Assembly (NCBI RefSeq): GCF_000230895.2
Contig: NC_016604.1
Location: forward strand, 5,456,001-5,520,000
Direction of reading: 5' to 3'
Length of the DNA: 64,000 bases
Source: Mycolicibacterium rhodesiae NBB3
Lineage (GTDB): Bacteria; Actinomycetota; Actinomycetes; Mycobacteriales; Mycobacteriaceae
Of this stretch, positions 44,546 through 53,186 are shown in pieces. The notes under the pieces were generated by a model that was not told the origin of the DNA, did no database searches, and saw only the letters and a list, made by a program, of their open reading frames with translations. How positions within the stretch are numbered: position 1 is the stretch's first letter; each line of letters starts with the position of its first letter. A program made the translations under genes and the position numbers.

Positions 44546-45148
44546 GTGCTGCTCAACCGCGACACGGCCGAGGGAATCGCTAACGGCAGCATCACACTTG
44601 TGCTGCGCCGCTGGGATGCTCCACGGGCCAAGCCAGGCGGCACGCAGCGCACCGTGGCCGGCACGATCCGCATCGACGACGTCGCCGAATACCCGGGCAC
44701 CCATCGCGTCACCGCCGCGCAGGCCCGCGCCGCCGGCTACCCGGACGTTGCCACCGCCCAGAAGGATCTGGACCGCAGGGCGGCCCGGCACACCTACGCG
44801 ATCACGGTGTCCTACCTGGCGCCCGACGAACGGCCGGACCTCGCCGCCGACGATCAGCTGTCACCGTCCGACATCGAAGCGATCTCGTCGCGGCTGGACC
44901 GATGGGATGCGGCCACCGAAGCGTGGACGCGGCGGTACCTGACGATGATCTGCGCCAACGAGGCCGTCCGCGCACCCGACCTCGCTGATCGGGAGGGCAT
45001 CGACGTGCCCCGGTTCAAGAGACGCGTGCGCCAACTGAAATCGCTGGGACTGACGATCAGCCTCGAGGTGGGCTACCGGCTCTCGCCGCGCGGTCAGGCG
45101 TTTCTACGGCTCAGTTCTGACTCGCTAGGGCGGGCGGACTCGAGGTGA
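44546..45148 (+). CDS. ASCH/PUA-like domain protein with C-terminal winged-helix-like region
   Basis: A 200-residue protein. The N-terminal half (about residues 1-95) has GSITLVLRRWDAPRAKPGGTQRTVAGTIRIDDV, typical of ASCH/PUA-like RNA-binding folds. The C-terminal half (about 110-195) is helical and ends with a probable winged helix (DLADREGIDVPRFKRRVRQLKSLGLTISL). Function unknown; an RNA- or nucleotide-sensing role is inference. GTG start at 44546 with TAGGGT seven bases upstream. It overlaps the convergent peptidase gene by 38 bp. Confidence 0.72.
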   Translation: MLLNRDTAEGIANGSITLVLRRWDAPRAKPGGTQRTVAGTIRIDDVAEYPGTHRVTAAQARAAGYPDVATAQKDLDRRAARHTYAITVSYLAPDERPDLAADDQLSPSDIEAISSRLDRWDAATEAWTRRYLTMICANEAVRAPDLADREGIDVPRFKRRVRQLKSLGLTISLEVGYRLSPRGQAFLRLSSDSLGRADSR

Positions 45149-46163
45149 TCTCGTCGATGACGGTATGGACGAACTGCATCTTCTCCAGCACTGGGGCGGG
45201 CAGCACGAACGGGTACAGGTCTTGTTTGCCCATCGAGCGATTGATCATGTTCAGCGACCAGGACAGTGGAAGCCACATGTCGATGATTGTCTGAAATCCG
45301 CTCGGCCCCAGCACACCTCGCTCGAAGGTCGCCGAAGCCGGCGCGAGAGAGAACGCCGCCGCGGTGTCCAACGTATCGCGGATGTGCAGGTAGTGCGCGA
45401 ACGTCTCGGCCCAGTCCTCCGCCGGATGCATCGTGGCATAGGACGAGACGTAGTTCTTATTCCAGTCCGGCGGCGGGCCGTCGTTGTAGTGACGGTCCAG
45501 CGCCGCTTGGTAATCCGCGTCGGCGTCGCCGAACAGCTCGCCGAACCGCGCCTTGTAGTCCGCAGAAGGGTCGACGAGCCGGTAGTAGTAGTAATGCCCG
45601 ATTTCGTGCCTGAAATGTCCGAGCAGTGTGCGATAGGGCTCCTCCATCGACACCCGCAACTGCTCACGGTGCACATCGTCGCCCTCGGCAAGATCAAGCG
45701 TGATCACGCCGTTCTCGTGGCCGGTGAACACCTTCTCGTTTTCGCTCGACAGCAGGTCGAATGCGAGACCGAAATCCGGATCCTCGTCACGACCGATGAT
45801 CGGCAGCTTCAGTTCATACAGCTCGGCGATCAGTCGCCGCTTGGCCTTCTCTGCATCGGCGAACGCCGCCATGGCCTTGGTGTCGGCGTCGTTGGGTCGA
45901 GTCCGCGTCAGCGCACACGACGCACACAGCCGGCGGACCGGCGCCCGCTCGACCAGCCAGTTGCACTTGGCGCGATAGAGATTGGCGCACAACTGGTAGT
46001 TGCTCTGTGGCACCGCTCCAGCGTGGTCGCTCTCGTCGTCGGGCGCGATGACCAACAGCGCCATGTCCTGCAGAGAGAACCCGAGCGAACTCCCGCAGGA
46101 CAGGCAGACCGAGTTCTCGAACGCCAGGCGCTGACCACAGTTGGGACACGTGAAATCACGCAT
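45111..46163 (-). CDS. Putative zinc-binding metallopeptidase with N-terminal zinc ribbon
   Basis: A 350-residue protein like M. tuberculosis Rv2568c. The N-terminus has CPNCGQ and CLSCGS (residues 5-24), with a further CASC near residue 80; the peptidase motif HEIGHYYYYR (about 185-194) is an HExxH zinc site, and ETFAHYLH gives a possible third ligand. No signal peptide, so it acts in the cytoplasm. It is the last gene of the transglutaminase/ATP-grasp operon (8-bp overlap with the upstream gene). Confidence 0.85.
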   Translation of the reverse strand: MRDFTCPNCGQRLAFENSVCLSCGSSLGFSLQDMALLVIAPDDESDHAGAVPQSNYQLCANLYRAKCNWLVERAPVRRLCASCALTRTRPNDADTKAMAAFADAEKAKRRLIAELYELKLPIIGRDEDPDFGLAFDLLSSENEKVFTGHENGVITLDLAEGDDVHREQLRVSMEEPYRTLLGHFRHEIGHYYYYRLVDPSADYKARFGELFGDADADYQAALDRHYNDGPPPDWNKNYVSSYATMHPAEDWAETFAHYLHIRDTLDTAAAFSLAPASATFERGVLGPSGFQTIIDMWLPLSWSLNMINRSMGKQDLYPFVLPAPVLEKMQFVHTVIDEITSSPPALASQN

Positions 46164-47088
46164 TCAGCACACCGCCTTCAAAGGGCGCGACGTCGACCGC
46201 GACCTCGATCACACTCTTCTCCGAGTCGGTGTAGATGATGCCGCGCAGCGGGGGCACATCGGCGTAGTCGCGACCGAATCCAACGGTGATGTACCGTTCG
46301 TCGACCATCTGGTCGTTGGTGGGATCGAAACCGAGCCAATGGTTCTGCGGCGTCCATACCGACGCCCATGCGTGCGTCGCGTCGATGCCCACCATACGTT
46401 CCTTTCCCGGGGGTGGGTCGGTCGCCAGGTATCCGGAGACGTAGCTGGCTGCCAACCCGTTGGCACGCAGACAAGCGATGGCGAGCCGCGCGAAGTCCTG
46501 ACATACCCCTTCCCGCGCCGTCAAAACCTCGCTCACCTGAGTCGACACCGTCGTCGAGCCGGACCGGTAGGTGAAGTCGGTATAGATGCGCGACGTCAGG
46601 TCGCGCAGCACGTCGATGAGTGGTCGCTCAGGTTCGAAACTCGGTGCGGCATAGTCACGTAGCGCATCGGTGATCTCGGGCTGCCGCAGGTCCAGGGTGA
46701 ACTCGGTGGCCAGTGCGCCGTCCGGGCCGACGGGCCGGGCGATCTCCCACGGTGCGCGTGCCGATCCGCCGCCGTAGAGGTCGGCGGGTGGCGGATCGAC
46801 CTCGACCACCGAGCTGCTGGTGATCGACAGCGTCCGATGCCGCTCGGTGACATGAAAGTACGAGCTGATGTTGCCGAAGGCATCGCGGCTCGTCGAGCTG
46901 TCCGCCGCTTCGGGTTCGATCAGCAACTCGTGCGAAAGGCAGCGCTGCCGCGCGGAGTCGCGCGGTGTCAGGAAGCCGCGGCCGTAACTGCTGGTGACGT
47001 CGTCGGAGTATCGATACGTGGTGCGATGCGACACCTGGTAGCACCGGCTCGATCCCGAGGCGGTAGGCCCGTCGGGGAACGCGGTCAC
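46156..47088 (-). CDS. Transglutaminase-like cysteine peptidase/amidase
   Basis: A 310-residue protein with a Bact_transglu_N domain (CYQVSHRTTYRYSDDVTSSYGRGFLTPR) and a transglutaminase core. The triad is Cys in EGVCQDFARL, His in DATHAWASVW and Asp in GFDPTND. Such bacterial enzymes are more likely amide hydrolases or ligases on peptides than protein cross-linkers. GTG 47088 overlaps the stop of the ATP-grasp gene (GTGA). Confidence 0.9.
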   Translation of the reverse strand: MTAFPDGPTASGSSRCYQVSHRTTYRYSDDVTSSYGRGFLTPRDSARQRCLSHELLIEPEAADSSTSRDAFGNISSYFHVTERHRTLSITSSSVVEVDPPPADLYGGGSARAPWEIARPVGPDGALATEFTLDLRQPEITDALRDYAAPSFEPERPLIDVLRDLTSRIYTDFTYRSGSTTVSTQVSEVLTAREGVCQDFARLAIACLRANGLAASYVSGYLATDPPPGKERMVGIDATHAWASVWTPQNHWLGFDPTNDQMVDERYITVGFGRDYADVPPLRGIIYTDSEKSVIEVAVDVAPFEGGVLNA

Positions 47089-49736
47089 GGCATCACCCGG
47101 CGTTCGTCGGGGCCCCACAGCGGCTGCATACCACCGGGCAACGAGAGATGCGTCGCGGTGATGACGCCTGATAACTCGCGCAATTCGGCGTGCATGCTCT
47201 TGAGCAGTGAGTCGAGGTCGCCGCGGCGGCCATCCGGCGTCGCCTCCTCGAGGTCGGCGGGCTCGATGCGACGCAACCGCGTGCCGATCTCCTCGACCAG
47301 CCGTTCGGGGCGTGACGAGCCCGACGATCCCGGCAGCGACTTCAGCGCGGCCCGAAGACGTTCCAGCTGGAACGCCAGCGACCGCGGATTCTCGGCGTCG
47401 AACAACACGAGCTCGGCCACCGCAGCAACACTAACTGTGCCGGGGTTGCGTCGGCGGTAGATGACCGACGACTCGCAAGCCACCAGCGCGGCTTCCGTGA
47501 TTGTTTGCTCAGCGCCCGCGCTGCGCACCGTGGTGAGCGTGGCACGCAGCAACGCCGTCAGCCCCAGTCCGCGTTCGATGCGTTTGCCGATGTCCATCAT
47601 CGTCCAGCCGACGTCGTGGACCATCGACTCGGCGGCAACCCCGGACAACGCGAGCATCCCGGCCAGGGTGAGGTTGCTCGTCGACGACAGGAACGCGTCG
47701 CCCTCGGCCTTGGACTCCGGCGGAGAGTCCGGGGCGTGCAGCAGCGCGCGCTCGACGGCCGCCAGCACCATCCACGTGTCGTTGGACATCTGATCGCGCA
47801 CCGCGCGCGCGGCGAGGCTCAGCCGATCGACCGACTGCGCGAGAGAGCCCGGCCGGTGTCGATCCGCGGTCAGCGACCACAGCGTCGACGGCGCCGTCGC
47901 CACCATCTCGGCGTAGTCGCCGTCGCCGGTGCTCGTACCGGTGATCGAACCGAGCGCGGCCAACAGCACCGGCACACATTCGCTGCCCGCCAACTCTCTG
48001 CGGTAGCGGAACTCGTGGTAGCGCTCGCGAGTCACAGTGAGCAGACGCGCCATGTTCTCAGCACGCTCGGCGTAGCGGCCCATCCAGAACAGATCGGACA
48101 GCACACGCGGCGAGCTGACCGCCCCGGTGGGACTCGGCGTGATCGCGGGCAGGTCCACCGGCGGCGCGGTAGGAATACGCTCGGCGGTCACCCGAGTCGG
48201 GGTGCGCACCCAGATATCCTTGGCTGCAACGGTATTCAGCTTGAAGCCGGCGTTACCCGGTGCGACGAGGTAACCAAGCCCGCCGGACATCGGCGCGTAC
48301 CCACTGCGCTGCGACACGGTGAACAACCGCATGCCCACATTGGCCGCCGACAGTCCGCCCGGGTAGTAGTCGGTCGGAGCCGAGGAGAATTGCGGCAGCT
48401 CCTGGCCCACCCACTGCCAGGGGCTGGCTTCGATGCGCACCCCGAGCGCCTTGCGCTGTGCCGCCGTCAACGCCGGTCCGACGATCGACTCACCGCCGGT
48501 GACCGGACGGATCAGCAGCGACGTCAGGTTGCTCAACAGATACGAACGTTCGGTGTTGATGCCGCCCCAGTACATCGGCGCGGTGCGCAGCAGCGGTGTC
48601 TCCCCCAACAGCCGTTCGGCAAGTTCGGGCAGGAAGCGCAGGATGCCAGGGCTTTCCAGGATGCCGCTGCCCAGCGTGTTGACGACCGTCACCGCGCCGC
48701 GCCTCAACACCTCGACGAGCCCGACGACGCCCAACCGTGAATCCGGCCGCAGGTCAAGGGGATCCGCATAGTCGGCGTCCACCCGGCGCAGCACCACGTC
48801 GACCCGCTTGAGTGTGCCCATCGATCGCATCCACAGCTTGCCGTCGCGCACCACCAGATCCGCGCTCTCCACCAGCGGGAAGCCCAGCACGCTGGCCAGG
48901 TAGGCCTGATCGAAGGCCGTCTCGGAAAGGATGCCGGGACTGAGGACCACGACGACCGGCTCCTGCGCCGACTCGGGTGCCGCGTCGATCAGCGCGAGGC
49001 GCAGCGCCTGCGCCCACGGGGATGCCGGACGCGGTCCGATGCGCTCGTACAGATCCGGGATGGCGTGTGCCACCACCCGACGGTCGGCCAATGCGTAGCC
49101 CGCACCGGACGGCGCCTGCGTCCAGTCGGCATTCACCATGAAGCTGCCGTCGGGCGTCCGGCTGATGTCGCAGCCATGCATGAACAGTTGATGCCGGCCG
49201 GGCACCTCGATGCCCCGCGCGGCCCGGACATAGCCGGGATGGGCGAACAGCAGCTGCGGCGGCAGCACACCGCTGGTCACCGATACGCGGGGCCCGTAAA
49301 GGTCAGTCAGCACCGCGTCCAGCAGCCGGGAACGCTGCAGCACACCGGCTTCGAGCATGTCCCAGTCCGCCGAAGAGATCAGCAGCGGCAGGGCATCGAG
49401 ATGCCAAGGCCCCGGCTCGGCGGCGCCGTTCCCGTTGGTGACGGCGTCACCGTGACGGTCGACCTGGACGTAGGTGATCCCGTCGTTGTCGACGAGGCTG
49501 CGCACCGTCGACCGGAGCTGATTCAGGCCGATGCGTCCGCGCTCGCCAACACACTCGGCCAGCTCATGCCAGGCTGGCCGGATATTGCCTGCGGCATCGA
49601 CGAATTCGTCGTAACCGCCGCCTCCGATACCGCTGCCGCCGCGCACGTCGAACAGCGCCTGCTGGGCCCGTGCGGTGCGATACCGGGACAGCAGGTTGTC
49701 GATGTCGTCGTGCGAGCTCGCCGCGGGTAGGGCCAT
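47085..49736 (-). CDS. Circularly permuted ATP-grasp protein fused to alpha-E domain
   Basis: An 883-residue fusion like Rv2567. The N-terminal circularly permuted ATP-grasp (residues 1 to about 500; HELAECVGERGRIGLNQLRSTV, NADWTQAPSGAGYALADRRVV, then the RVDADYADPLDLRPDS metal region) is a predicted carboxylate-amine/peptide ligase. The alpha-E helical domain runs from about 545 (VLSDLFWMGRYAERAENMARLL) to the end. In many bacteria the two are separate genes. ATG 49736 overlaps the DUF2126 stop by one base; the open frame to 50246 is rejected. Confidence 0.9.
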   Translation of the reverse strand: MALPAASSHDDIDNLLSRYRTARAQQALFDVRGGSGIGGGGYDEFVDAAGNIRPAWHELAECVGERGRIGLNQLRSTVRSLVDNDGITYVQVDRHGDAVTNGNGAAEPGPWHLDALPLLISSADWDMLEAGVLQRSRLLDAVLTDLYGPRVSVTSGVLPPQLLFAHPGYVRAARGIEVPGRHQLFMHGCDISRTPDGSFMVNADWTQAPSGAGYALADRRVVAHAIPDLYERIGPRPASPWAQALRLALIDAAPESAQEPVVVVLSPGILSETAFDQAYLASVLGFPLVESADLVVRDGKLWMRSMGTLKRVDVVLRRVDADYADPLDLRPDSRLGVVGLVEVLRRGAVTVVNTLGSGILESPGILRFLPELAERLLGETPLLRTAPMYWGGINTERSYLLSNLTSLLIRPVTGGESIVGPALTAAQRKALGVRIEASPWQWVGQELPQFSSAPTDYYPGGLSAANVGMRLFTVSQRSGYAPMSGGLGYLVAPGNAGFKLNTVAAKDIWVRTPTRVTAERIPTAPPVDLPAITPSPTGAVSSPRVLSDLFWMGRYAERAENMARLLTVTRERYHEFRYRRELAGSECVPVLLAALGSITGTSTGDGDYAEMVATAPSTLWSLTADRHRPGSLAQSVDRLSLAARAVRDQMSNDTWMVLAAVERALLHAPDSPPESKAEGDAFLSSTSNLTLAGMLALSGVAAESMVHDVGWTMMDIGKRIERGLGLTALLRATLTTVRSAGAEQTITEAALVACESSVIYRRRNPGTVSVAAVAELVLFDAENPRSLAFQLERLRAALKSLPGSSGSSRPERLVEEIGTRLRRIEPADLEEATPDGRRGDLDSLLKSMHAELRELSGVITATHLSLPGGMQPLWGPDERRVMP

Positions 49737-52700
49737 CACTGCAGAACGGTACGCACCCGGCGCAGGTCCAGGATGCCCGGCGCGCCCACGTCGGTGGATT
49801 GGCGGGCCTGCTTCTCCCTGATGTCGGATAAATCGACCTTGCCGGGCGTGAATCCGGTGGTTTCGAACCGGCGACCGCGGCGCGATTCCGCTTCGACCGC
49901 GTTGACGGGCGGATGGTCGTAGGACCGGCCCCCGGGGTGTGACACGTGGTAGGTGCAGCCGCCCCGTGACATACCGGTCGCGGTGTCCACGAGTTCGAAG
50001 CGCAGCGGTCCGTCGACAGTGATCGTCGGGTGCAGCGCGCTGGGCGGCTGCCAGGCACGGAATCTCAGTCCGCCCACCTGAACATCGGGGTTGTCGGTGG
50101 CCAGCAGCGGGATCGGGTGGCCGTTGGCGGTGACGACGTAGCGCTGGCGGTCGGCCCCGATGAGGCGCACCTGGATTCGTTCGACCGACGAGTCGACGTA
50201 ACGGGCTGTCCCGCCCGCGGTGGACTCCTCCCCCAGCACATTCCACGGTTCGATGGCACCACGGATCTCGATCTCCACGCCGTCGAACACCGCCGTGCCG
50301 ATTCGCGGGAACCGGAACTCGGTGAACGGGTCGAGCCAGCTGGTGTCGAAGTTGATCCCGTGCGCCCGTAGGTCCGCGGCCACGTCGGCGATATCGTGAA
50401 TCAGGAAGTGCGGCAACAGGTACCGCCCGTGGAGATTGGCGCCGTGCCGGATCAGCGGAGCACGCAACGGCTCATCCCAGAACCACGCGACCAGTGACCG
50501 CACCAACAACGACTGCACCATCGCCATCTGGTAGTGCGGCGGCATCTCGAACCCGCGCAGTTCCAGCAGTCCGAGTCTGCCGCGGGCACCGTCGGGGCTG
50601 TAGAGCTTGTCTATGCAGAACTCGGCCCGGTGGGTGTTGCCGGTGATGTCGGTCAGCAGGTGCCGCAACGCCCGGTCGATGATCCACGGAGCGGAGCTTG
50701 CGGAGCGACCCTGATCCGGAGCGGAGCTTGCGGAGCGACCCTGATCCGGAGCGGAGCTTGCGGAGCGACCCTGATCCGGTCTCGACCCACCGTCGCCCGC
50801 CGACAGACGGGCGATCTCGGCGAACGCGATCTCGAGTTCGTACAGCGCCTCGGCGCGGCCTTCGTCGACCCTCGGCGCCTGCGACGTGGTGCCGATGAAC
50901 CGCCCCGCGAACAAGTACGACAGCGACGGATGCCGCTGCCAGTACGTCAGCATCGACACCAGCAGGTCAGGACGGCGCAGCAACGGTGAATCCGCGGGTG
51001 TGATGCCGCCGAGGGTGATGTGGTTGCCGCCGCCGGTGCCGCTGTGCGTGCCGTCGACGTCGAACGACTCGGTCGACAACCGGGCCTGCCTGGCCTCGCT
51101 GTACAGCGTTTCCAGCTGCTGACGCTGCTCGGCGAAACTGGCGGTTGGCGCCACGTTGACCTCGATGACACCGGGATCCGGGGTGACGGTGGTGGAGGTG
51201 ATCCGCGGATCCGGCGGCGGTCCGTAGCCTTCGAGGACGACGGGGCAGTCGATCTTCGCCGCGGCGGCCTCCACCCGGCGGATGAGGTCGACGAAGTGCT
51301 CGGCCTCATCGGTCGGCGGCAGGTAGACGTAGAGCAGTCCGTCGCGGACCTCGGCCACAACCGCGGTCGTCGGTGCGGAGTCGGCGGCCACCACTTCCGC
51401 GCTCTCCGCGCCACTTTCGACGGGCAACTCTCCGCGTCTCGCCAGTGGATCCGCATCGTGAGACGGCTGCGGCGGGTGCCAGCTGATCGACTTCAGCGGC
51501 AGGCGCAGCCCCGCCGGTGAATCGCCGTCGAGCAGCACGATGCGTCCGCGCCGCAAACGCCAGTCGGCGCTGGCCCATCCGGAGCCGTCGTCGGCCCGAT
51601 GCAACGGCAGAACGTACGCGGCGGGTTCGGTGACGCTCGCCTCCAGCCGCGCCACCAACTCCGCTCGAGCTTCGGCGTCGTCGCTCACCAGATCGTCTGT
51701 GGCGGCGACGGGTTCGCCGTCGGGCAGACGCGCTGCGGCCGCAAGTCGGCTCAACGCGTCCTCGTATGCGGGCCGGATCTGGGAGGCCGGCAGGCCGAGT
51801 CCATCGGCGAGCGCGCCGAGAAGTTGGAGTCCGGCATCGGACACCACCTCGATGGTCTGCGGCGTTGACGGCCACGGGTCGGCGAGCAGCCGGGCGTCGT
51901 GCCACAGCGGTTCACCGTCAGGTCGCCAGAACAGTCCGATCTGCCAGCGCGGCAACGGTTCTCCCGGATACCACTTGCCCTGGTTGCGGTGTACCAGGCC
52001 ATTCGGCGCCCACACCTTCTTCAGCCGCGCGGTGAGCTCGGATGCCAATCGGCGTTTGTGCGGCCCGTCGGCGTCGGTGGTCCATTCTGGATCGACCTGA
52101 TTGTCGATGGAGACGAACGTCGGCTCGCCGCCCATGGTGAGCCGCACGTCACCGGCCGCCAGTCGTTGGTCGACGCGACCGCCGAGCTCGCAGATGGCGC
52201 CCCACGCCGCCTCGCTGTACGGCAGGGTGACCCTAGGGTCCTCGTGCACCCGCGTCACGGCGTTGGTGAAGTCCAGCGTCGTCTGACACGGCTCGGTTGC
52301 GCCGGTGATGGGCGCGGCGGACTCCGGGTGCGGGGTGGCCGACAGCGGGATGTGTCCCTCGCCGGCGAACAGTCCCGAGGTCGGGTCGAGACCGATCCAG
52401 CCCGCACCGGGGATGTACACCTCGGCCCACGCGTGCAGGTCTGTGAAGTCGGCGGCCGGGCCGGACGGTCCGTCGAGCGCCTCGACGTCGGAGGTGAGCT
52501 GGACCAGATAACCGGAAACGAAGCGCGCCGCGAGTCCGAGCTGACGCAGCACCGAGACGAGCAACCAGGCCGAGTCACGGCATGAGCCGATCCCGGTACC
52601 CAGCGTGTGGTCGGGTGTCTGCACTCCGGGTTCCATGCGAACGCTGTAGCCCACATCGGCATTGACGGCGCGATTGAGCGCGACGAGGAAGTCGATGGTT

Positions 52701-53143
52701 CGCGTGCCCGGTGCGACGGAGAAATTCGCCACCCATGCCTGGACGAGGTCACCGGGTCCTGAGCCCTCGTCGCCCTCATCCACCGGGCGGAGATACGGCT
52801 TGAGATCCTCGGCGAGCGATTTCGGGTAGGTGAAACCGATCTGTTCGGCGTACTCCTCGATGAAGAAGTCGAAGGGGTTGATCACCTTCATATCGGCGAT
52901 CAGACCGACGGTGATGGTGAGACTGCGGGCCCGGTTGGGAAAGACGAGCCGGGCGAGAAAGAGCCCGAACGCGTCCTGCTGCCAGTTGATGAAGTGGTCG
53001 GCGGGCTCGACGGTCAGCGAGTACGCCTCGATGGGTGTGCGCGAGTGCGGCGCGGGCCGCAGCCGTACGACATGCGGATGCACCTCGACCAGCCGGTCGA
53101 ACGTGTAGCTGGTGCGATGCTCCAGCGCCACCTTTATGCCCAT
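49736..53143 (-). CDS. Large transglutaminase-DUF2126 protein
   Basis: An 1135-residue protein like Rv2566. It has a Bact_transglu_N domain (VALEHRTSYTFDRLV), then a transglutaminase core with Cys in GIGSCRDSAWLL, His in DLHAWAEVY and Asp in WIGLDPTSG (to about residue 300). DUF2126 follows (RLTMGGEPTFVSIDNQ and on). Around residues 788-817 there is a threefold 10-residue repeat DQGRSASSAP, absent from the family as I know it and encoded by a perfect 30-bp DNA repeat. It begins a four-gene overlapping operon. Confidence 0.9.
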   Translation of the reverse strand: MGIKVALEHRTSYTFDRLVEVHPHVVRLRPAPHSRTPIEAYSLTVEPADHFINWQQDAFGLFLARLVFPNRARSLTITVGLIADMKVINPFDFFIEEYAEQIGFTYPKSLAEDLKPYLRPVDEGDEGSGPGDLVQAWVANFSVAPGTRTIDFLVALNRAVNADVGYSVRMEPGVQTPDHTLGTGIGSCRDSAWLLVSVLRQLGLAARFVSGYLVQLTSDVEALDGPSGPAADFTDLHAWAEVYIPGAGWIGLDPTSGLFAGEGHIPLSATPHPESAAPITGATEPCQTTLDFTNAVTRVHEDPRVTLPYSEAAWGAICELGGRVDQRLAAGDVRLTMGGEPTFVSIDNQVDPEWTTDADGPHKRRLASELTARLKKVWAPNGLVHRNQGKWYPGEPLPRWQIGLFWRPDGEPLWHDARLLADPWPSTPQTIEVVSDAGLQLLGALADGLGLPASQIRPAYEDALSRLAAAARLPDGEPVAATDDLVSDDAEARAELVARLEASVTEPAAYVLPLHRADDGSGWASADWRLRRGRIVLLDGDSPAGLRLPLKSISWHPPQPSHDADPLARRGELPVESGAESAEVVAADSAPTTAVVAEVRDGLLYVYLPPTDEAEHFVDLIRRVEAAAAKIDCPVVLEGYGPPPDPRITSTTVTPDPGVIEVNVAPTASFAEQRQQLETLYSEARQARLSTESFDVDGTHSGTGGGNHITLGGITPADSPLLRRPDLLVSMLTYWQRHPSLSYLFAGRFIGTTSQAPRVDEGRAEALYELEIAFAEIARLSAGDGGSRPDQGRSASSAPDQGRSASSAPDQGRSASSAPWIIDRALRHLLTDITGNTHRAEFCIDKLYSPDGARGRLGLLELRGFEMPPHYQMAMVQSLLVRSLVAWFWDEPLRAPLIRHGANLHGRYLLPHFLIHDIADVAADLRAHGINFDTSWLDPFTEFRFPRIGTAVFDGVEIEIRGAIEPWNVLGEESTAGGTARYVDSSVERIQVRLIGADRQRYVVTANGHPIPLLATDNPDVQVGGLRFRAWQPPSALHPTITVDGPLRFELVDTATGMSRGGCTYHVSHPGGRSYDHPPVNAVEAESRRGRRFETTGFTPGKVDLSDIREKQARQSTDVGAPGILDLRRVRTVLQ
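50691..50780. repeat. Three perfect 30-bp tandem repeats inside the DUF2126 gene
   Basis: Three copies of a 30-bp unit starting GCGGAGCTTGCGGAGCGACC (50691-50720, 50721-50750, 50751-50780); the last base of the third copy differs. The unit is a multiple of three, so it inserts ten residues (DQGRSASSAP) per copy without a frameshift. The sequence GGAGC-GGAGC-TTGC-GGAGC has internal pentamer repetition. Confidence 0.95.
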
Positions 53144-53186
53144 GGGACGATCCCATCACACGGTAGAGGGGCGCGCAGGTCGTGGC

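Noticed and set aside
49737..50246. N-terminal extension of the ATP-grasp/alpha-E gene
   Set aside because: It lies inside the DUF2126 gene in another frame, is Arg/Gly/Pro-rich noise, and the ATG at 49736 with TGATG coupling fits the family start.
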